This document shows, one piece after another, positions 16,834 through 25,558 of a DNA stretch of 54,451 nucleotides. A program made the position numbers and the translations under genes. The notes below the pieces were generated by a model. It was given only the letters and a program-made list of their open reading frames with translations. It had not been told where the DNA came from and made no database searches. The stretch spans positions 1-54,451 of the forward strand of contig JANXSZ010000049.1 of the NCBI GenBank assembly GCA_025356445.1, given 5' to 3'. The stretch comes from Betaproteobacteria bacterium. GTDB taxonomy: Bacteria; Pseudomonadota; Gammaproteobacteria; Burkholderiales; Burkholderiaceae_C. Position 1 is the stretch's first letter; every line of letters starts with the position of its first letter.

Positions 16834-18048
16834 TTACGCTGTAATTTTGAAGTACCCCTCATCAAACGCTTCGGCATAGTTGACCCAGTCGTGTGTCACC
16901 AGCACGGCGCAATCAGCGGAGGCGCTGAGCAGTTTTTTAGGCCACTTGGGGTTGCGGCCAAAGTCGCTCAGTGTGTCTGCTATGGCTGAGCCGTGGAAGC
17001 CTGCGCTGCGCAGCTGCCCCCATGCCAGCACGTTGGCCATGGTGTCAATGGCTTGGCGAAGCTCGGGTTTGCTCAGGCTGCCCTGGCTGAGTGCCAGACG
17101 GTCTTCCACAGGTTGCAGATCGCGCAGCACATAGGGCGTTTTACCGACCCGCACCGGTTGCAAAAAGGCCATCGGTACGGCTTGCGCGCGGCTTTGCACG
17201 GTGACAACGCGGTGTGCGTCGCTCTGCCATGCGGGTTGCTCAATTTTCAGCGACTTCACATGCGAGGCCAGTGACGAGGGCAGCGCCTGCTTCAGGTCGA
17301 GTAAAAAGTTACCGTCAGGCGAGCCCTTGCCTTCAACCAGCACCGCGTAGCGTGCCACACCCAGGCTGCCAGTGCCCGCAATGCGCCGGGCGACATCGAG
17401 CACCCGGTAAAACTCGGGATTGGGTTGCTGGCTGGCAAATTTATCCATGAAGCCAGTGATTTTCAGGCGCTGCTTGTCACTGGCTTTGAGCGCTTTTTTG
17501 CCGTCCGTGCGCAGCTGGCGTTGTTTGCCATTGCGCTCGGTGCGTTTGTCCAAAAAATCCACCCGGCGGCGTTCCCGCAAGCTTTTCAGCAACTGGCCGA
17601 TGACGCCGTCAGCGGTGTCGCGCTCCAGCCAGCGGCTTTTGCCCACGACCAGTGCGTTGGCGTAGGTGGAAAGGAAGCTGTGGCACAGCGCTGTGACCTC
17701 GTCGGGGTTGATACCCAGGGTTTGGGCGCCAACACGCAGGCTGGTTAAAAACCGCAGTACATCCCAGCTGGCCGGGGCCAGGGCGGTCTCATCGAAGTCA
17801 TTGATGTCGAAATAGCTCAGCCGGTTGTCGCCCTTGTAGCTGCCAAAATTTTCCAGGTGCAAATCGCCACAGACCCAAACGCTGGGCGAGGTGAGCAGTG
17901 GGGCGATTTGGGACAAGTGGTCGTAAAACAGGTGGCAGGTGCCGCGCAAGAACACAAAGGGATCGGTGCGCATGTGGGCATACTTGAGTGACAAGCGCTC
18001 GGCATCGCGTCCGGCGTTGAAGGTTTTGATTGTTTTGAGGGTGTTCAT
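16834..18048 (-). CDS. DUF2252 family, kinase-like protein
   Basis: About 404 residues. Typical DUF2252 segments: RTDPFVFLRGTCHLFY, VWVCGDLHLENFGSYKGDN, FDINDFDET and, near the C-terminus, AWGQLRSAGFHGSAI. The GDLHLEN...DFD pattern resembles the catalytic Asp, metal Asn and DFD of aminoglycoside-phosphotransferase-like kinases, so a small-molecule kinase is plausible; no substrate is known to me. Start is uncertain: ATG at 18048 or 18057. It is divergent from ppk1, with a predicted Pho box between them, suggesting a phosphate-linked role. Confidence 0.8.
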   Translation of the reverse strand: MNTLKTIKTFNAGRDAERLSLKYAHMRTDPFVFLRGTCHLFYDHLSQIAPLLTSPSVWVCGDLHLENFGSYKGDNRLSYFDINDFDETALAPASWDVLRFLTSLRVGAQTLGINPDEVTALCHSFLSTYANALVVGKSRWLERDTADGVIGQLLKSLRERRRVDFLDKRTERNGKQRQLRTDGKKALKASDKQRLKITGFMDKFASQQPNPEFYRVLDVARRIAGTGSLGVARYAVLVEGKGSPDGNFLLDLKQALPSSLASHVKSLKIEQPAWQSDAHRVVTVQSRAQAVPMAFLQPVRVGKTPYVLRDLQPVEDRLALSQGSLSKPELRQAIDTMANVLAWGQLRSAGFHGSAIADTLSDFGRNPKWPKKLLSASADCAVLVTHDWVNYAEAFDEGYFKITA

Positions 18049-18093
18049 GCCGTCCATTGTGCGTGCCAAACCAGGCTTGCGATGTGCTTTACG

Positions 18094-18111
18094 GTGTCAC
18101 ATTTCTGTCAT
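18094..18111 (+). promoter_or_regulatory. Predicted Pho box of ppk1
   Basis: GTGTCAC-ATTT-CTGTCAT: two direct heptamers with a 4-nt AT-rich spacer. A -10-like CATAAT starts 10 nt downstream (18122). It lies 65 bp before the ppk1 ATG and about 45 bp upstream of the divergent DUF2252 gene, so it could serve either. Confidence 0.75.
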
Positions 18112-18176
18112 ATTAGAAGCACATAATCAAATCCATTTTTATGGGCTTGCGCCCATCACTACAAGTACAACAACGC

Positions 18177-20288
18177 ATGAATGTGCCATTTCCGAGAGGT
18201 ATCGAGCTTCTCAACCGCGATCACAGCATCCTCGCCTTCAATGAGCGGGTGCTTGATTGGGCTTATCGTGCTGATGTGCCTCTGCTGGAGCGTCTGCGCT
18301 ACCTGTGCATCGTGTCTTCCAATCTGGATGAATTTTTTGAAGTCCGTGCTGCGCCGCACCTGATTGCGGTGCAGGCGGGCGATCACAAAGGGGCGTATTC
18401 GGTAGCTACGTTTGAAGCGCTGGCAGCTGCTGCCCATGATTTGGTAGCCCGCCAGTACGCGCTGTACAACGACATGCTGATGCCCACCTTCGAGGCACAG
18501 GGCATCAAAATCATTTCCCATGGCGAGCGTAATGAGGAGCAGCGGCGCTGGGTACGGCAGTATTTTGAGCGGCAAGTCCGCCCTCTGCTGATCCCCGTCA
18601 GCCTTGACCCGGCACACCCGTTTCCACAGGTGGCGAACAAGTCGCTGAACTTTATCGTTCGGCTGGAAGGGGCGGATGCGTTTGGCCGCCATAACGACAT
18701 TGCCATCGTCAAAGTGCCTCGCGTGCTGCCCCGCATGATTCGGCTGCCCGAAAAGGTGTCAGGCAAACTCACGCTGTTTGTATCGCTTTCGAGTGTGATC
18801 CGTGCGCATTTGGCTGAGCTGTTTCCAGGGCGCCATGTCGGCCAGTTTTCGCAGTTTCGAGTAACGCGAAACTCTGATCTCGCGGTAGACGAAGACGATG
18901 TGGAAGATTTGCTCACTGCCCTGCGAGAAGGTTTGCAGCACCGCCACTACGGTCAAGCGGTACGTCTGGAGGTGTCGGCCAGCTGCTCTGAACACCTTTC
19001 CAGCTTTCTGCTCAAGCAGTTTGAGCTGCCCGATTTGGCGCTTTACCGTGTCCACGGCCCGGTGAACTTGGTGCGGCTGACCGAGCTGGTCGATTTGATG
19101 GACGCGCCTGCTTTGCGCTTCACGCCTTACACCGCCAGCAATGCGGTGCATTTGGCCCCGGGGCAGAGCTTTTTTGACCGCCTCAAACAGGGGGATATGC
19201 TGATCCACCAGCCGTTCGAAAGCTTCGATGGCGTGCTGGCCTTTTTGCGTGCAGCGGTGCATGACCCGGACGTACTGGCGATCAAGCAAACCATTTACCG
19301 TACCGGCAGCAGCACGGTTCTGATGGATTTGCTGCAAGAGGCGGTGCGCCAGGGCAAAGAAGTGACGGCCGTGGTGGAGCTCAAAGCACGGTTTGACGAA
19401 GAAGCCAATATCAACTGGGCCGAGATGCTCGAGTCCATTGGTGCGCAGGTGGTCTATGGCGTGGTGGGCCTTAAAACCCATGCCAAGATGTTGCTGGTGA
19501 CGCGCCGTGAGGGCAAGGGCAATCAGGCCACACTGCGGCGCTACGGGCATTTGTCAACGGGCAACTACAACCCGTCAACCGCCCGGCTTTACACCGATAT
19601 CAGCCATTTGACGGCTGACCGGTTGTTGACGATGGACATGGAGCATGTGTTTGTCCATCTGGCCAGCCAAAGCAAACTGCCCAAACTCAACCGCCTGCTG
19701 CTCGCCCCGATTCAGTTGCACCAAAAGTTGATCGACAAAATTGAAGCCTTGGGAGAGGCGGCAGCCCTGGGGAAGTCCACCCGTATCGTCGTCAAAATGA
19801 ACGCTCTGACCGATGAAGCGCTGGTGCGTGCACTGGTTACTGCGGGACAGCGGGGTGTGCGTATTGACCTCATCATGCGTGGTGCCTGTACGCTGCCAGC
19901 GGGGGTACCTGGCCTGACAGACAACATCCGTGTGCGCTCGGTCATCGGTCGGTTTTTGGAGCATTCGCGGGTGTTCTACTTCCGCTGCGAAGAAGACGAA
20001 GAGCTGTATTTGTCCAGCGCCGACTGGATGAACCGCAACATGATGCGCCGCATTGAGCTGGCCTGGCCAGTGACTGACCCGGTTTTGCGCCAGCGGGTGA
20101 TTGACGAATGCCTGGTGGCCTATCTGCACGACACCCAGGACGCCTGGGTTTTGCAACCCGATGGCCACTACCAGCGGGTGAGCAGTTTGCCCGATGCCCC
20201 AGCTGTTCTGCATGGTGCCCAGGATGCGCTGATGGCCCGCTACAGCGGTGCTGCCGCTTTAGGCGAGCGGCGCGGACGGGGCCGGTAA
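18177..20288 (+). CDS. ppk1: Polyphosphate kinase 1
   Basis: Makes long-chain polyphosphate from ATP, reversibly; 703 residues. Choosing the ATG at 18177 puts the autophosphorylated histidine of KTHAK at residue 435, the same number as in E. coli, which supports this start over the ATG at 18141. The second active-site histidine is in YGHLSTGNYNPSTARLYTD (His458). The N-terminal domain FPRGIELLNRDHSILAFNERVL and the Arg/Asp-rich core LMDLLQEAVRQGKEVTAVVELKARFDEE (only the family pattern is meant) are standard. sixA follows 3 bp downstream and a predicted Pho box precedes it. Confidence 0.95.
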   Translation: MNVPFPRGIELLNRDHSILAFNERVLDWAYRADVPLLERLRYLCIVSSNLDEFFEVRAAPHLIAVQAGDHKGAYSVATFEALAAAAHDLVARQYALYNDMLMPTFEAQGIKIISHGERNEEQRRWVRQYFERQVRPLLIPVSLDPAHPFPQVANKSLNFIVRLEGADAFGRHNDIAIVKVPRVLPRMIRLPEKVSGKLTLFVSLSSVIRAHLAELFPGRHVGQFSQFRVTRNSDLAVDEDDVEDLLTALREGLQHRHYGQAVRLEVSASCSEHLSSFLLKQFELPDLALYRVHGPVNLVRLTELVDLMDAPALRFTPYTASNAVHLAPGQSFFDRLKQGDMLIHQPFESFDGVLAFLRAAVHDPDVLAIKQTIYRTGSSTVLMDLLQEAVRQGKEVTAVVELKARFDEEANINWAEMLESIGAQVVYGVVGLKTHAKMLLVTRREGKGNQATLRRYGHLSTGNYNPSTARLYTDISHLTADRLLTMDMEHVFVHLASQSKLPKLNRLLLAPIQLHQKLIDKIEALGEAAALGKSTRIVVKMNALTDEALVRALVTAGQRGVRIDLIMRGACTLPAGVPGLTDNIRVRSVIGRFLEHSRVFYFRCEEDEELYLSSADWMNRNMMRRIELAWPVTDPVLRQRVIDECLVAYLHDTQDAWVLQPDGHYQRVSSLPDAPAVLHGAQDALMARYSGAAALGERRGRGR

Positions 20289-20291
20289 GGT

Positions 20292-20759
20292 ATGGATTTA
20301 TTGCTGTGGCGCCACGCCGAGGCCATCGACTGGACGCCCGGTTGTGACGACCTGAGCCGCACGCTTACGCCCCGAGGTGAAAAGCAAGCCCGCCGCATGG
20401 CCCAATGGCTGGACCGTCAACTGCCAGAAAGCACCCGTATCCTGGCCAGCCCAGCACGCCGCACCGAGCAAACGGTGCTCGCGCTGGACCGTAAGTACAA
20501 GCTGCATGACGAGTTGGTTCCCATTACTGAAAACGGCGCGAAAACCTTGCTTGATCTGGTGCAATGGCCTATGGCCAAGGGCGTGGTGCTGGTAGTGGGG
20601 CACCAGCCCTGCCTTGGCGAGACCATCGCCCAGCTGGTGGGCTTGAAGGAGAGCGAATGCTCGGTAAAGAAAGGTGCCGTTTGGTGGCTGCGCAGCCGTC
20701 TGAGGGACGGGCAGTGGCAGACGGTGATTGTGACGGTGCAGTCACCAGAGCTGCTGTAG
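20292..20759 (+). CDS. sixA: Phosphohistidine phosphatase SixA
   Basis: Histidine-phosphatase-superfamily protein of 155 residues. The RHG-type motif LLWRHAEA has the catalytic His8, and the second His is in VVGHQPCLGE. SixA removes phosphate from phosphohistidine proteins such as HPt domains and the nitrogen PTS. The start is 3 bp after ppk1, so the two are surely co-transcribed. Since Ppk1 itself works through a phosphohistidine, a linked role is possible but unproven. Confidence 0.9.
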   Translation: MDLLLWRHAEAIDWTPGCDDLSRTLTPRGEKQARRMAQWLDRQLPESTRILASPARRTEQTVLALDRKYKLHDELVPITENGAKTLLDLVQWPMAKGVVLVVGHQPCLGETIAQLVGLKESECSVKKGAVWWLRSRLRDGQWQTVIVTVQSPELL

Positions 20760-20796
20760 CTGGCTGCTCTGGGTTTGTTGCTTTACCGGGGCCGAT

Positions 20797-21363
20797 TTAA
20801 GCTTTTTTGGCCGCAGGGGCAGAGGCTGGTCGACCTGTCTTCAAGGCGGGAATGGCGACCAGAGCGGCGCGGAAGGCCGTATCGCTCAAGCCCACCAACA
20901 GCTTGATGCCTGCACGCAGCAGTTCACCCTTCTTGGCGGGCTGCTTCAGGCGAATGGCCCGCGCTTTGAGTGAGCTCAGCAGGTCGTATTCTGCTTTGGG
21001 GATGGTGAAGCTGTCACGCACCAGCTTTGGTTTTTTTTCTTTTTCTGTTTTTTCTGCCTTGGCAGATTTTTCAACTTTGACGGCACTGGCGGCTTTGAGT
21101 GCTTTTGCTGGCTTGGCTGGCTTGGTCACTTTGACCGTCTTCACGGCGGCTTTTTCAGCCACTTTAACGGCGGGTTTCACAACAGCTTTCACCACGGTTT
21201 TTTCCACTGCTTTGACGATTTTTGCTGCCACTTTAGGCTTGGGTACAGGCTTGGCCTTGATGGTTTTGGCCGGTGCTTGTGCTGTGGGTGTGCTGATCGC
21301 CGGAATGATGGCGGTTGCGCCAATGGCAGGGGTCTTGCTGTCTGGGGTGGCAGTTGCAGTCAT
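20797..21363 (-). CDS. Lys/Ala-rich histone-H1-like protein with RHH-like C-terminal domain
   Basis: 188 residues. Residues ~25-115 are a disordered, basic, Ala/Lys/Pro/Val-rich region with repeated AVKT, KAVEK and KPAK units, as in bacterial H1-like proteins, AlgP and PhaM tails. A compact segment follows, VRDSFTIPKAEYDLLSSLK...KKGELLRAGIKLL, with the strand-helix-helix look of a ribbon-helix-helix domain. The end is again Ala/Pro/Lys-rich (RPASAPAAKKA). It sits between the convergent sixA and the co-directional ppx. A palindromic operator-like sequence immediately precedes its ATG. Likely nucleic-acid binding; polyphosphate binding by the basic tail is inference. Confidence 0.7.
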   Translation of the reverse strand: MTATATPDSKTPAIGATAIIPAISTPTAQAPAKTIKAKPVPKPKVAAKIVKAVEKTVVKAVVKPAVKVAEKAAVKTVKVTKPAKPAKALKAASAVKVEKSAKAEKTEKEKKPKLVRDSFTIPKAEYDLLSSLKARAIRLKQPAKKGELLRAGIKLLVGLSDTAFRAALVAIPALKTGRPASAPAAKKA

Positions 21364-21381
21364 GGTCTCTCAATGAAGTTA

Positions 21382-21424
21382 AATGGTGTAAACAGTATAA
21401 ACCGTTTATATGGTTTATACCATT
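21382..21424. promoter_or_regulatory. Nested palindromic operator upstream of H1-like gene
   Basis: Outer arms AATGGTGTAAAC (21382-21393) and GTTTATACCATT (21413-21424) pair with one mismatch; inner arms TATAAACC (21396-21403) and GGTTTATA (21412-21419) pair perfectly. The repeated GGTTTATA-type half-sites in a 43-bp AT-rich block, 19 bp before the start at 21363, suit cooperative binding by ribbon-helix-helix dimers, possibly the product itself. Confidence 0.6.
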
Positions 21425-21437
21425 GACCCAAATCAAC

Positions 21438-21620
21438 TCAAGGCCAGCCCGTGATGATTTGTGTGAACCACATCAGCAGGGCGGGAATGATCACCGGCAG
21501 GCCCAGCATGAGAAACATGACCACGGCCAGCGTCAAAGTCCAGACGCCGCTGAGCGCCTCTTTCAGCATGTCCCCCAGGTCACGGTTCCAGAAATGTTCG
21601 GGGTGGGAATACCTGTTCAT
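21438..21620 (-). CDS. Small single-pass membrane protein
   Basis: 60 residues from the ATG at 21620 (MNRYSHPEHFW). A charged N-terminal half is followed by one strongly hydrophobic stretch (LTLAVVMFLMLGLPVIIPAL) near residues 30-50. No family recognised. It is 87 bp after the ppx start-distal end in the same direction, so it could be the tail of the ppx transcript. The longer frame from 21650 adds no conserved sequence. Confidence 0.6.
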   Translation of the reverse strand: MNRYSHPEHFWNRDLGDMLKEALSGVWTLTLAVVMFLMLGLPVIIPALLMWFTQIITGWP

Positions 21621-21707
21621 GGCGTGTCCTTGTCTGTCGGGACGGTGCAACGTCTCGACAACTTCGTTATACGCTTTGGGTGGGATTTGGCAAGCCCCCC
21701 GTTTTAC

Positions 21708-23219
21708 TCACCCCACCTGCACATCCAACGTCCATACGGTTTTTTGCCATGCGCTCACTTCTTCGCGCAGCAAATACACCGATTGCGGAAACTGTGCCGC
21801 CCAGGCGCTTGTGCAGCGCAGGGTGAATTGACGGCCTTGTTGCTGCAGGCGCAGGCCTGCCAAATCGGGGTTGCGTCGGGCGTGGCAGAGCAGGGCCGAC
21901 AGGCGCAGGCACAGCAGTTGGTGGATGAAAACTTCGTCCTCCAAATCGGCTTCCAGCTTGCGCAGTTTGCCCCGGTGGCCCAACACTAGCAAGCTCAGGC
22001 GTTGCATTTCATGGGTGGCAAAGCCGGGTGCGTCAGCAAATTGCAGGATGTAGGCGCCGTGCTTGTGGTACTCGCTGTGTGATATTTGACTGCCCACTTC
22101 GTGCAACTGAGCCGCCCACGCGAGTTTTTTCAGGTGCTGGGCGTTGTCCTGAAGTGTGCTTGGATGTGCGGGGGCCGGGTTGCTGGCGATGAGGTGGTTC
22201 AGCAAGCTGCACGCCACTTTTTCTACGCGCTGGGCTTGTGGTGCATCGGCATCAAATTTGTCCGCCAAGCGCTGCACGGTACGAGCGCGCAGATCGGTTT
22301 GATCGGTTTCGCGGGCGAGCATGTCGTACAGCACCCCCTGGCGCAGTGCGCCTTCAGCGGCCTGCATGGATGAGATTTCCAGCAGCTTGAAGATGGCCCG
22401 CAAAATGCTCAAGCCTCCGCCCATCACGGCACGGCGGTCATCTTTGACACCATCGAGCTTCAGACGGTCTACCGATTGCGCCTTGATGAGTTTGTCACGC
22501 AGCCAATCCAGGCCTTCCTGGGTAATCACGTCTTGGGGGAAGCCTGCGGCGTTCAAGGCATCGGCCACTGCACCGACTGTGCCAGAAGAGCCATAGGCCA
22601 CATCCCACGTGTCAGGGCGGTACAGGCTGGTGGCTTCATCCAGAACGGCGGTGGCGGCGATTTCGGCCATCTGAAAGGCCGCAGGGGTAAACAGGCCTTG
22701 GGGGAAGTAGCGCATTGACCACGCCACGCTACCTACCCGGTACGACTCCATCACGTGGGCGTCAAACCCTTGACCCAAAATCATCTCGGTAGAACGCCCG
22801 CCAATGTCAATCACCACACGGCGCTCTTGCGATTGGGGCAGCAGGTGGGTGACGCCTTGGTAAATCAGCCGCGCTTCTTCGCGTCCTGGAATCACATCAA
22901 TGGGGAAGCCCAAGAGTTCTTGGCCTTTGTCCAAAAACACATCACGGTTGCGAGCTTCACGCAGCGTTTGCGTGGCCACAGCACGCACCTGAGAGGGCTG
23001 AAAGCCTGCCAAGCGTTCGCCAAAGCGGGCCAGGCAGTCCCAGCCGCGTTGAAGAGCTTCGGCGCTCAGGTTGCGTTCATCGTCCAGGCCATTGCCTTGG
23101 CGCACGATTTCTTTGTAGTACTCGGCACGGTGAATTTGGCCGTTGTCGAACTGGCCAATCTCCAAGCGAAAGCTGTTAGAGCCTAAATCGACGGCTGCGA
23201 GGCGTGTTCCGTTTTGCAT
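21708..23219 (-). CDS. ppx: Exopolyphosphatase (Ppx/GppA family)
   Basis: Removes terminal phosphates from polyphosphate; 503 residues. The ASKHA-fold N-terminus AAVDLGSNSFRLEIG, the catalytic-Glu segment around ATQTLREARNRD, and IDIGGRSTEMILGQG are diagnostic. The C-terminal half is the HD-like helical domain of full-length Ppx (HEVGSQISHSEYHKHGAYI), so this is the long form. It is divergent from pstS, with back-to-back Pho boxes in the 183-bp gap. A polymerase (ppk1) and hydrolase (ppx) both under phosphate control is coherent. Confidence 0.93.
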   Translation of the reverse strand: MQNGTRLAAVDLGSNSFRLEIGQFDNGQIHRAEYYKEIVRQGNGLDDERNLSAEALQRGWDCLARFGERLAGFQPSQVRAVATQTLREARNRDVFLDKGQELLGFPIDVIPGREEARLIYQGVTHLLPQSQERRVVIDIGGRSTEMILGQGFDAHVMESYRVGSVAWSMRYFPQGLFTPAAFQMAEIAATAVLDEATSLYRPDTWDVAYGSSGTVGAVADALNAAGFPQDVITQEGLDWLRDKLIKAQSVDRLKLDGVKDDRRAVMGGGLSILRAIFKLLEISSMQAAEGALRQGVLYDMLARETDQTDLRARTVQRLADKFDADAPQAQRVEKVACSLLNHLIASNPAPAHPSTLQDNAQHLKKLAWAAQLHEVGSQISHSEYHKHGAYILQFADAPGFATHEMQRLSLLVLGHRGKLRKLEADLEDEVFIHQLLCLRLSALLCHARRNPDLAGLRLQQQGRQFTLRCTSAWAAQFPQSVYLLREEVSAWQKTVWTLDVQVG

Positions 23220-23309
23220 AGTGCGTGTTATTTTGGGTGGCGGTCAGCATAGCATTCATGGCTTTGATGATGTGTTCACTGCAGGATACGTGCCTGCCAT
23301 GACGTGCAA

Positions 23310-23327
23310 ATGACACAAGAATGACAA
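23310..23327 (-). promoter_or_regulatory. Predicted Pho box facing ppx
   Basis: On the minus strand TTGTCAT-TCTT-GTGTCAT, two direct heptamers with a 4-nt spacer, 90 bp upstream of the ppx ATG and 4 bp from the oppositely oriented pstS box. No good -10 hexamer at 10 nt. Confidence 0.6.
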
Positions 23328-23331
23328 TAAC

Positions 23332-23349
23332 TTGTCATGCCACTGTCAC
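23332..23349 (+). promoter_or_regulatory. Pho box of pstS
   Basis: TTGTCAT-GCCA-CTGTCAC, followed after exactly 10 nt by the -10-like hexamer TACAGT (23360-23365). It is 53 bp upstream of the pstS start. This is the reference site for the other predicted Pho boxes here. Confidence 0.85.
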
Positions 23350-23402
23350 AAAGCCTCTCTACAGTTGCCCTCAAGTCATCCTCAACTGTGAAAGGTCATC
23401 TG

Positions 23403-24473
23403 ATGAAGAACGCTACCAGCAACGCTACAAAAAACCATTTCGCCCGCATCCTCGCCACCACGGCCATCAGTTTTTTTGGCATAGCTGCGGTTCAAACCGC
23501 CCAAGCCCAGGACGTAACGGGTGCCGGTGCCTCGTTTCCCGCGCCGCTCTACGCCAAATGGGCGTCGGATTACAACAAATCCACCGGCGTCAAAATCAAC
23601 TACCAATCGGTAGGCTCAGGCGCTGGCATCAAGCAAATTGACGCTAAAACCGTGGATTTCGGTGCGTCTGATGCGCCTCTGAAAGACGACGAACTCAAAG
23701 CCAAGGGCCTGGTGCAGTTCCCTACCGTCATTGGCGGTGTGATTCCCGTCATCAACATCAAAGGCATTGCACCCGGTCAACTCAAGCTCAATGGCGTTGT
23801 TTTGGGCGACATTTTCCTGGGCAAAATCACCAAGTGGAGCGACCCCGCCATCAAGGCCCTGAACCCCACACTGTCGCTGCCTGATGACATGATTGCCCCA
23901 GTGCGCCGTGCTGACGGCTCAGGCACCAGCTTCATCTTCACCAACTACCTCAGCAAAGTGAACCCTGAGTGGAAGAGCAAAGTAGGTGAGGGCACCGCCG
24001 TGAACTGGCCCGTGGGCGCGGGTGGCAAGGGCAATGAAGGCGTCGCCGCTTTCGTTTCTCGCCTGCCCAACTCGATTGGCTATGTCGAGTACTCGTATGT
24101 GAAGCAAAACAAAATGGTTTACGCGCTGATGCAAAACAGTGCTGGCACTTTTGTCACGCCTGATGACTCCGCCTTCAAAGCCGCTGCAGCGGGGGCAGAC
24201 TGGGCCAAAAGTTTTTACCAAATCTTGACCAACCAGCCCGGCAAAGATTCATGGCCTATCACCGGTGCCACCTTCATCTTGATGCACAAGGTGCAAGACA
24301 AGCCTGCGCAAGCCACAGCCAGCCTGAAGTTTTTTGAGTGGGCGTACAAAAACGGCGACAAAACGGCGGACGACCTGGACTACGTGCCTATGCCTGACGC
24401 GGTGAAAGCCATCATCGGCAAATCGTGGGGTGATATCCATGACGCCGCCGGTAAATCCGTAGCCACCAAGTAA
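23403..24473 (+). CDS. pstS: Phosphate ABC transporter, periplasmic binding protein
   Basis: High-affinity phosphate receptor of the Pst system; 356 residues. A Sec signal peptide ends in AQAQ near residue 35, and the mature start [17 protein letters not shown] is the PstS hallmark. Phosphate-contacting segments [11 protein letters not shown] and [11 protein letters not shown] are present. The ATG at 23403 is preceded by AAAGG. It heads the operon pstS-pstC-pstA-pstB-phoU-phoB-phoR and has a Pho box. Confidence 0.95.
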   Translation: MKNATSNATKNHFARILATTAISFFGIAAVQTAQAQDVTGAGASFPAPLYAKWASDYNKSTGVKINYQSVGSGAGIKQIDAKTVDFGASDAPLKDDELKAKGLVQFPTVIGGVIPVINIKGIAPGQLKLNGVVLGDIFLGKITKWSDPAIKALNPTLSLPDDMIAPVRRADGSGTSFIFTNYLSKVNPEWKSKVGEGTAVNWPVGAGGKGNEGVAAFVSRLPNSIGYVEYSYVKQNKMVYALMQNSAGTFVTPDDSAFKAAAAGADWAKSFYQILTNQPGKDSWPITGATFILMHKVQDKPAQATASLKFFEWAYKNGDKTADDLDYVPMPDAVKAIIGKSWGDIHDAAGKSVATK

Positions 24474-24514
24474 ACCGGCTCCTCCCTGCACAACCTGCAT
24501 CAAAGGCCCAAGCC

Positions 24515-25558
24515 GTGTCCTCTACACTCCCTGTGAACCAAGCTCCGTTCGACCTGTCTGGCAAGTCTGCCAGCCGGAGCGACAGACGCGATATGACCAA
24601 TCCTCCTCCCCGTAAAGCTGCTGGCCTGGGCCAGTTGGGCGACAAGCTGTTTGGCTTGGCTGCCAAAGGTGCTGCCTTGTTGACGTTGGCCTTGTTGGCT
24701 GGCATTTTGTTGTCATTGATTGCGGGTGCTTGGCCTGCCATCCACAAATACGGGCTGGGCTTTTTGACCAGCTCTGTTTGGGATCCGGTGAAGGACGAGT
24801 ACGGCGGCTTGGTGATGATCTACGGCACGCTGGCCACGTCGGCCATTGCGTTGCTGATTGCGGTGCCCGTGAGCTTCGGCATCGCGCTGTTTTTGACGGA
24901 ATTATCCCCCGCATGGCTTAAGCAGCCGCTGGGGACAGCTATCGAATTGCTAGCAGCCATCCCCTCCATCGTTTACGGTATGTGGGGGTTGCTGGTGTTT
25001 GGGCCGATTTTGGCGACCTACGTGCAAGGGCCGCTGCAAAAGCTGTTTGCGGGTGTGCCGGTGCTGGGTGCGTTGGTGTCTGGCCCGCCTGTGGGCATCG
25101 GCATTTTGTCTGCGGGCATTATTTTGGCAATTATGATTATTCCGTTCATCGCTTCGGTGATGCGCGATGTGTTTGAGGTAACTCCGCCGCTGCTCAAAGA
25201 GTCTGCCTATGGCCTGGGTTCCACTACCTGGGAAGTCATGTCCCGTGTGGTGCTACCTTACACCAAGGCCGGTGTGATCGGCGGCATCATGTTGGGTTTG
25301 GGTCGCGCATTGGGTGAAACCATGGCCGTCACGTTTGTGATCGGCAATATGAACCAGCTCGATTCGGTCAGTCTGTTCCAGGCCGCCAACAGCATCACCT
25401 CCGCGTTGGCGAACGAATTTGCCGAAGCTGGCGAAGGCCTGCACCAAGCTGCGCTGATGTACCTCGGACTGGTGCTGTTCTTCATTACCTTTGTGGTGCT
25501 GTCGCTCTCCAAAGTACTGCTCTCGCAACTCAAGAAGAGCGAAGGCAAAAAATCATGA
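24515..25558 (+). CDS. pstC: Phosphate ABC transporter permease PstC
   Basis: Inner-membrane permease of 347 residues with six core TM helices. PstC markers include [25 protein letters not shown] and the coupling-loop motif [14 protein letters not shown]. The start is uncertain: GTG at 24515 or ATG at 24593 (MTNPPP), which would give 321 residues. It overlaps pstA by four bases (ATGA). Forms a heterodimeric channel with PstA, powered by PstB. Confidence 0.94.
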   Translation: MSSTLPVNQAPFDLSGKSASRSDRRDMTNPPPRKAAGLGQLGDKLFGLAAKGAALLTLALLAGILLSLIAGAWPAIHKYGLGFLTSSVWDPVKDEYGGLVMIYGTLATSAIALLIAVPVSFGIALFLTELSPAWLKQPLGTAIELLAAIPSIVYGMWGLLVFGPILATYVQGPLQKLFAGVPVLGALVSGPPVGIGILSAGIILAIMIIPFIASVMRDVFEVTPPLLKESAYGLGSTTWEVMSRVVLPYTKAGVIGGIMLGLGRALGETMAVTFVIGNMNQLDSVSLFQAANSITSALANEFAEAGEGLHQAALMYLGLVLFFITFVVLSLSKVLLSQLKKSEGKKS

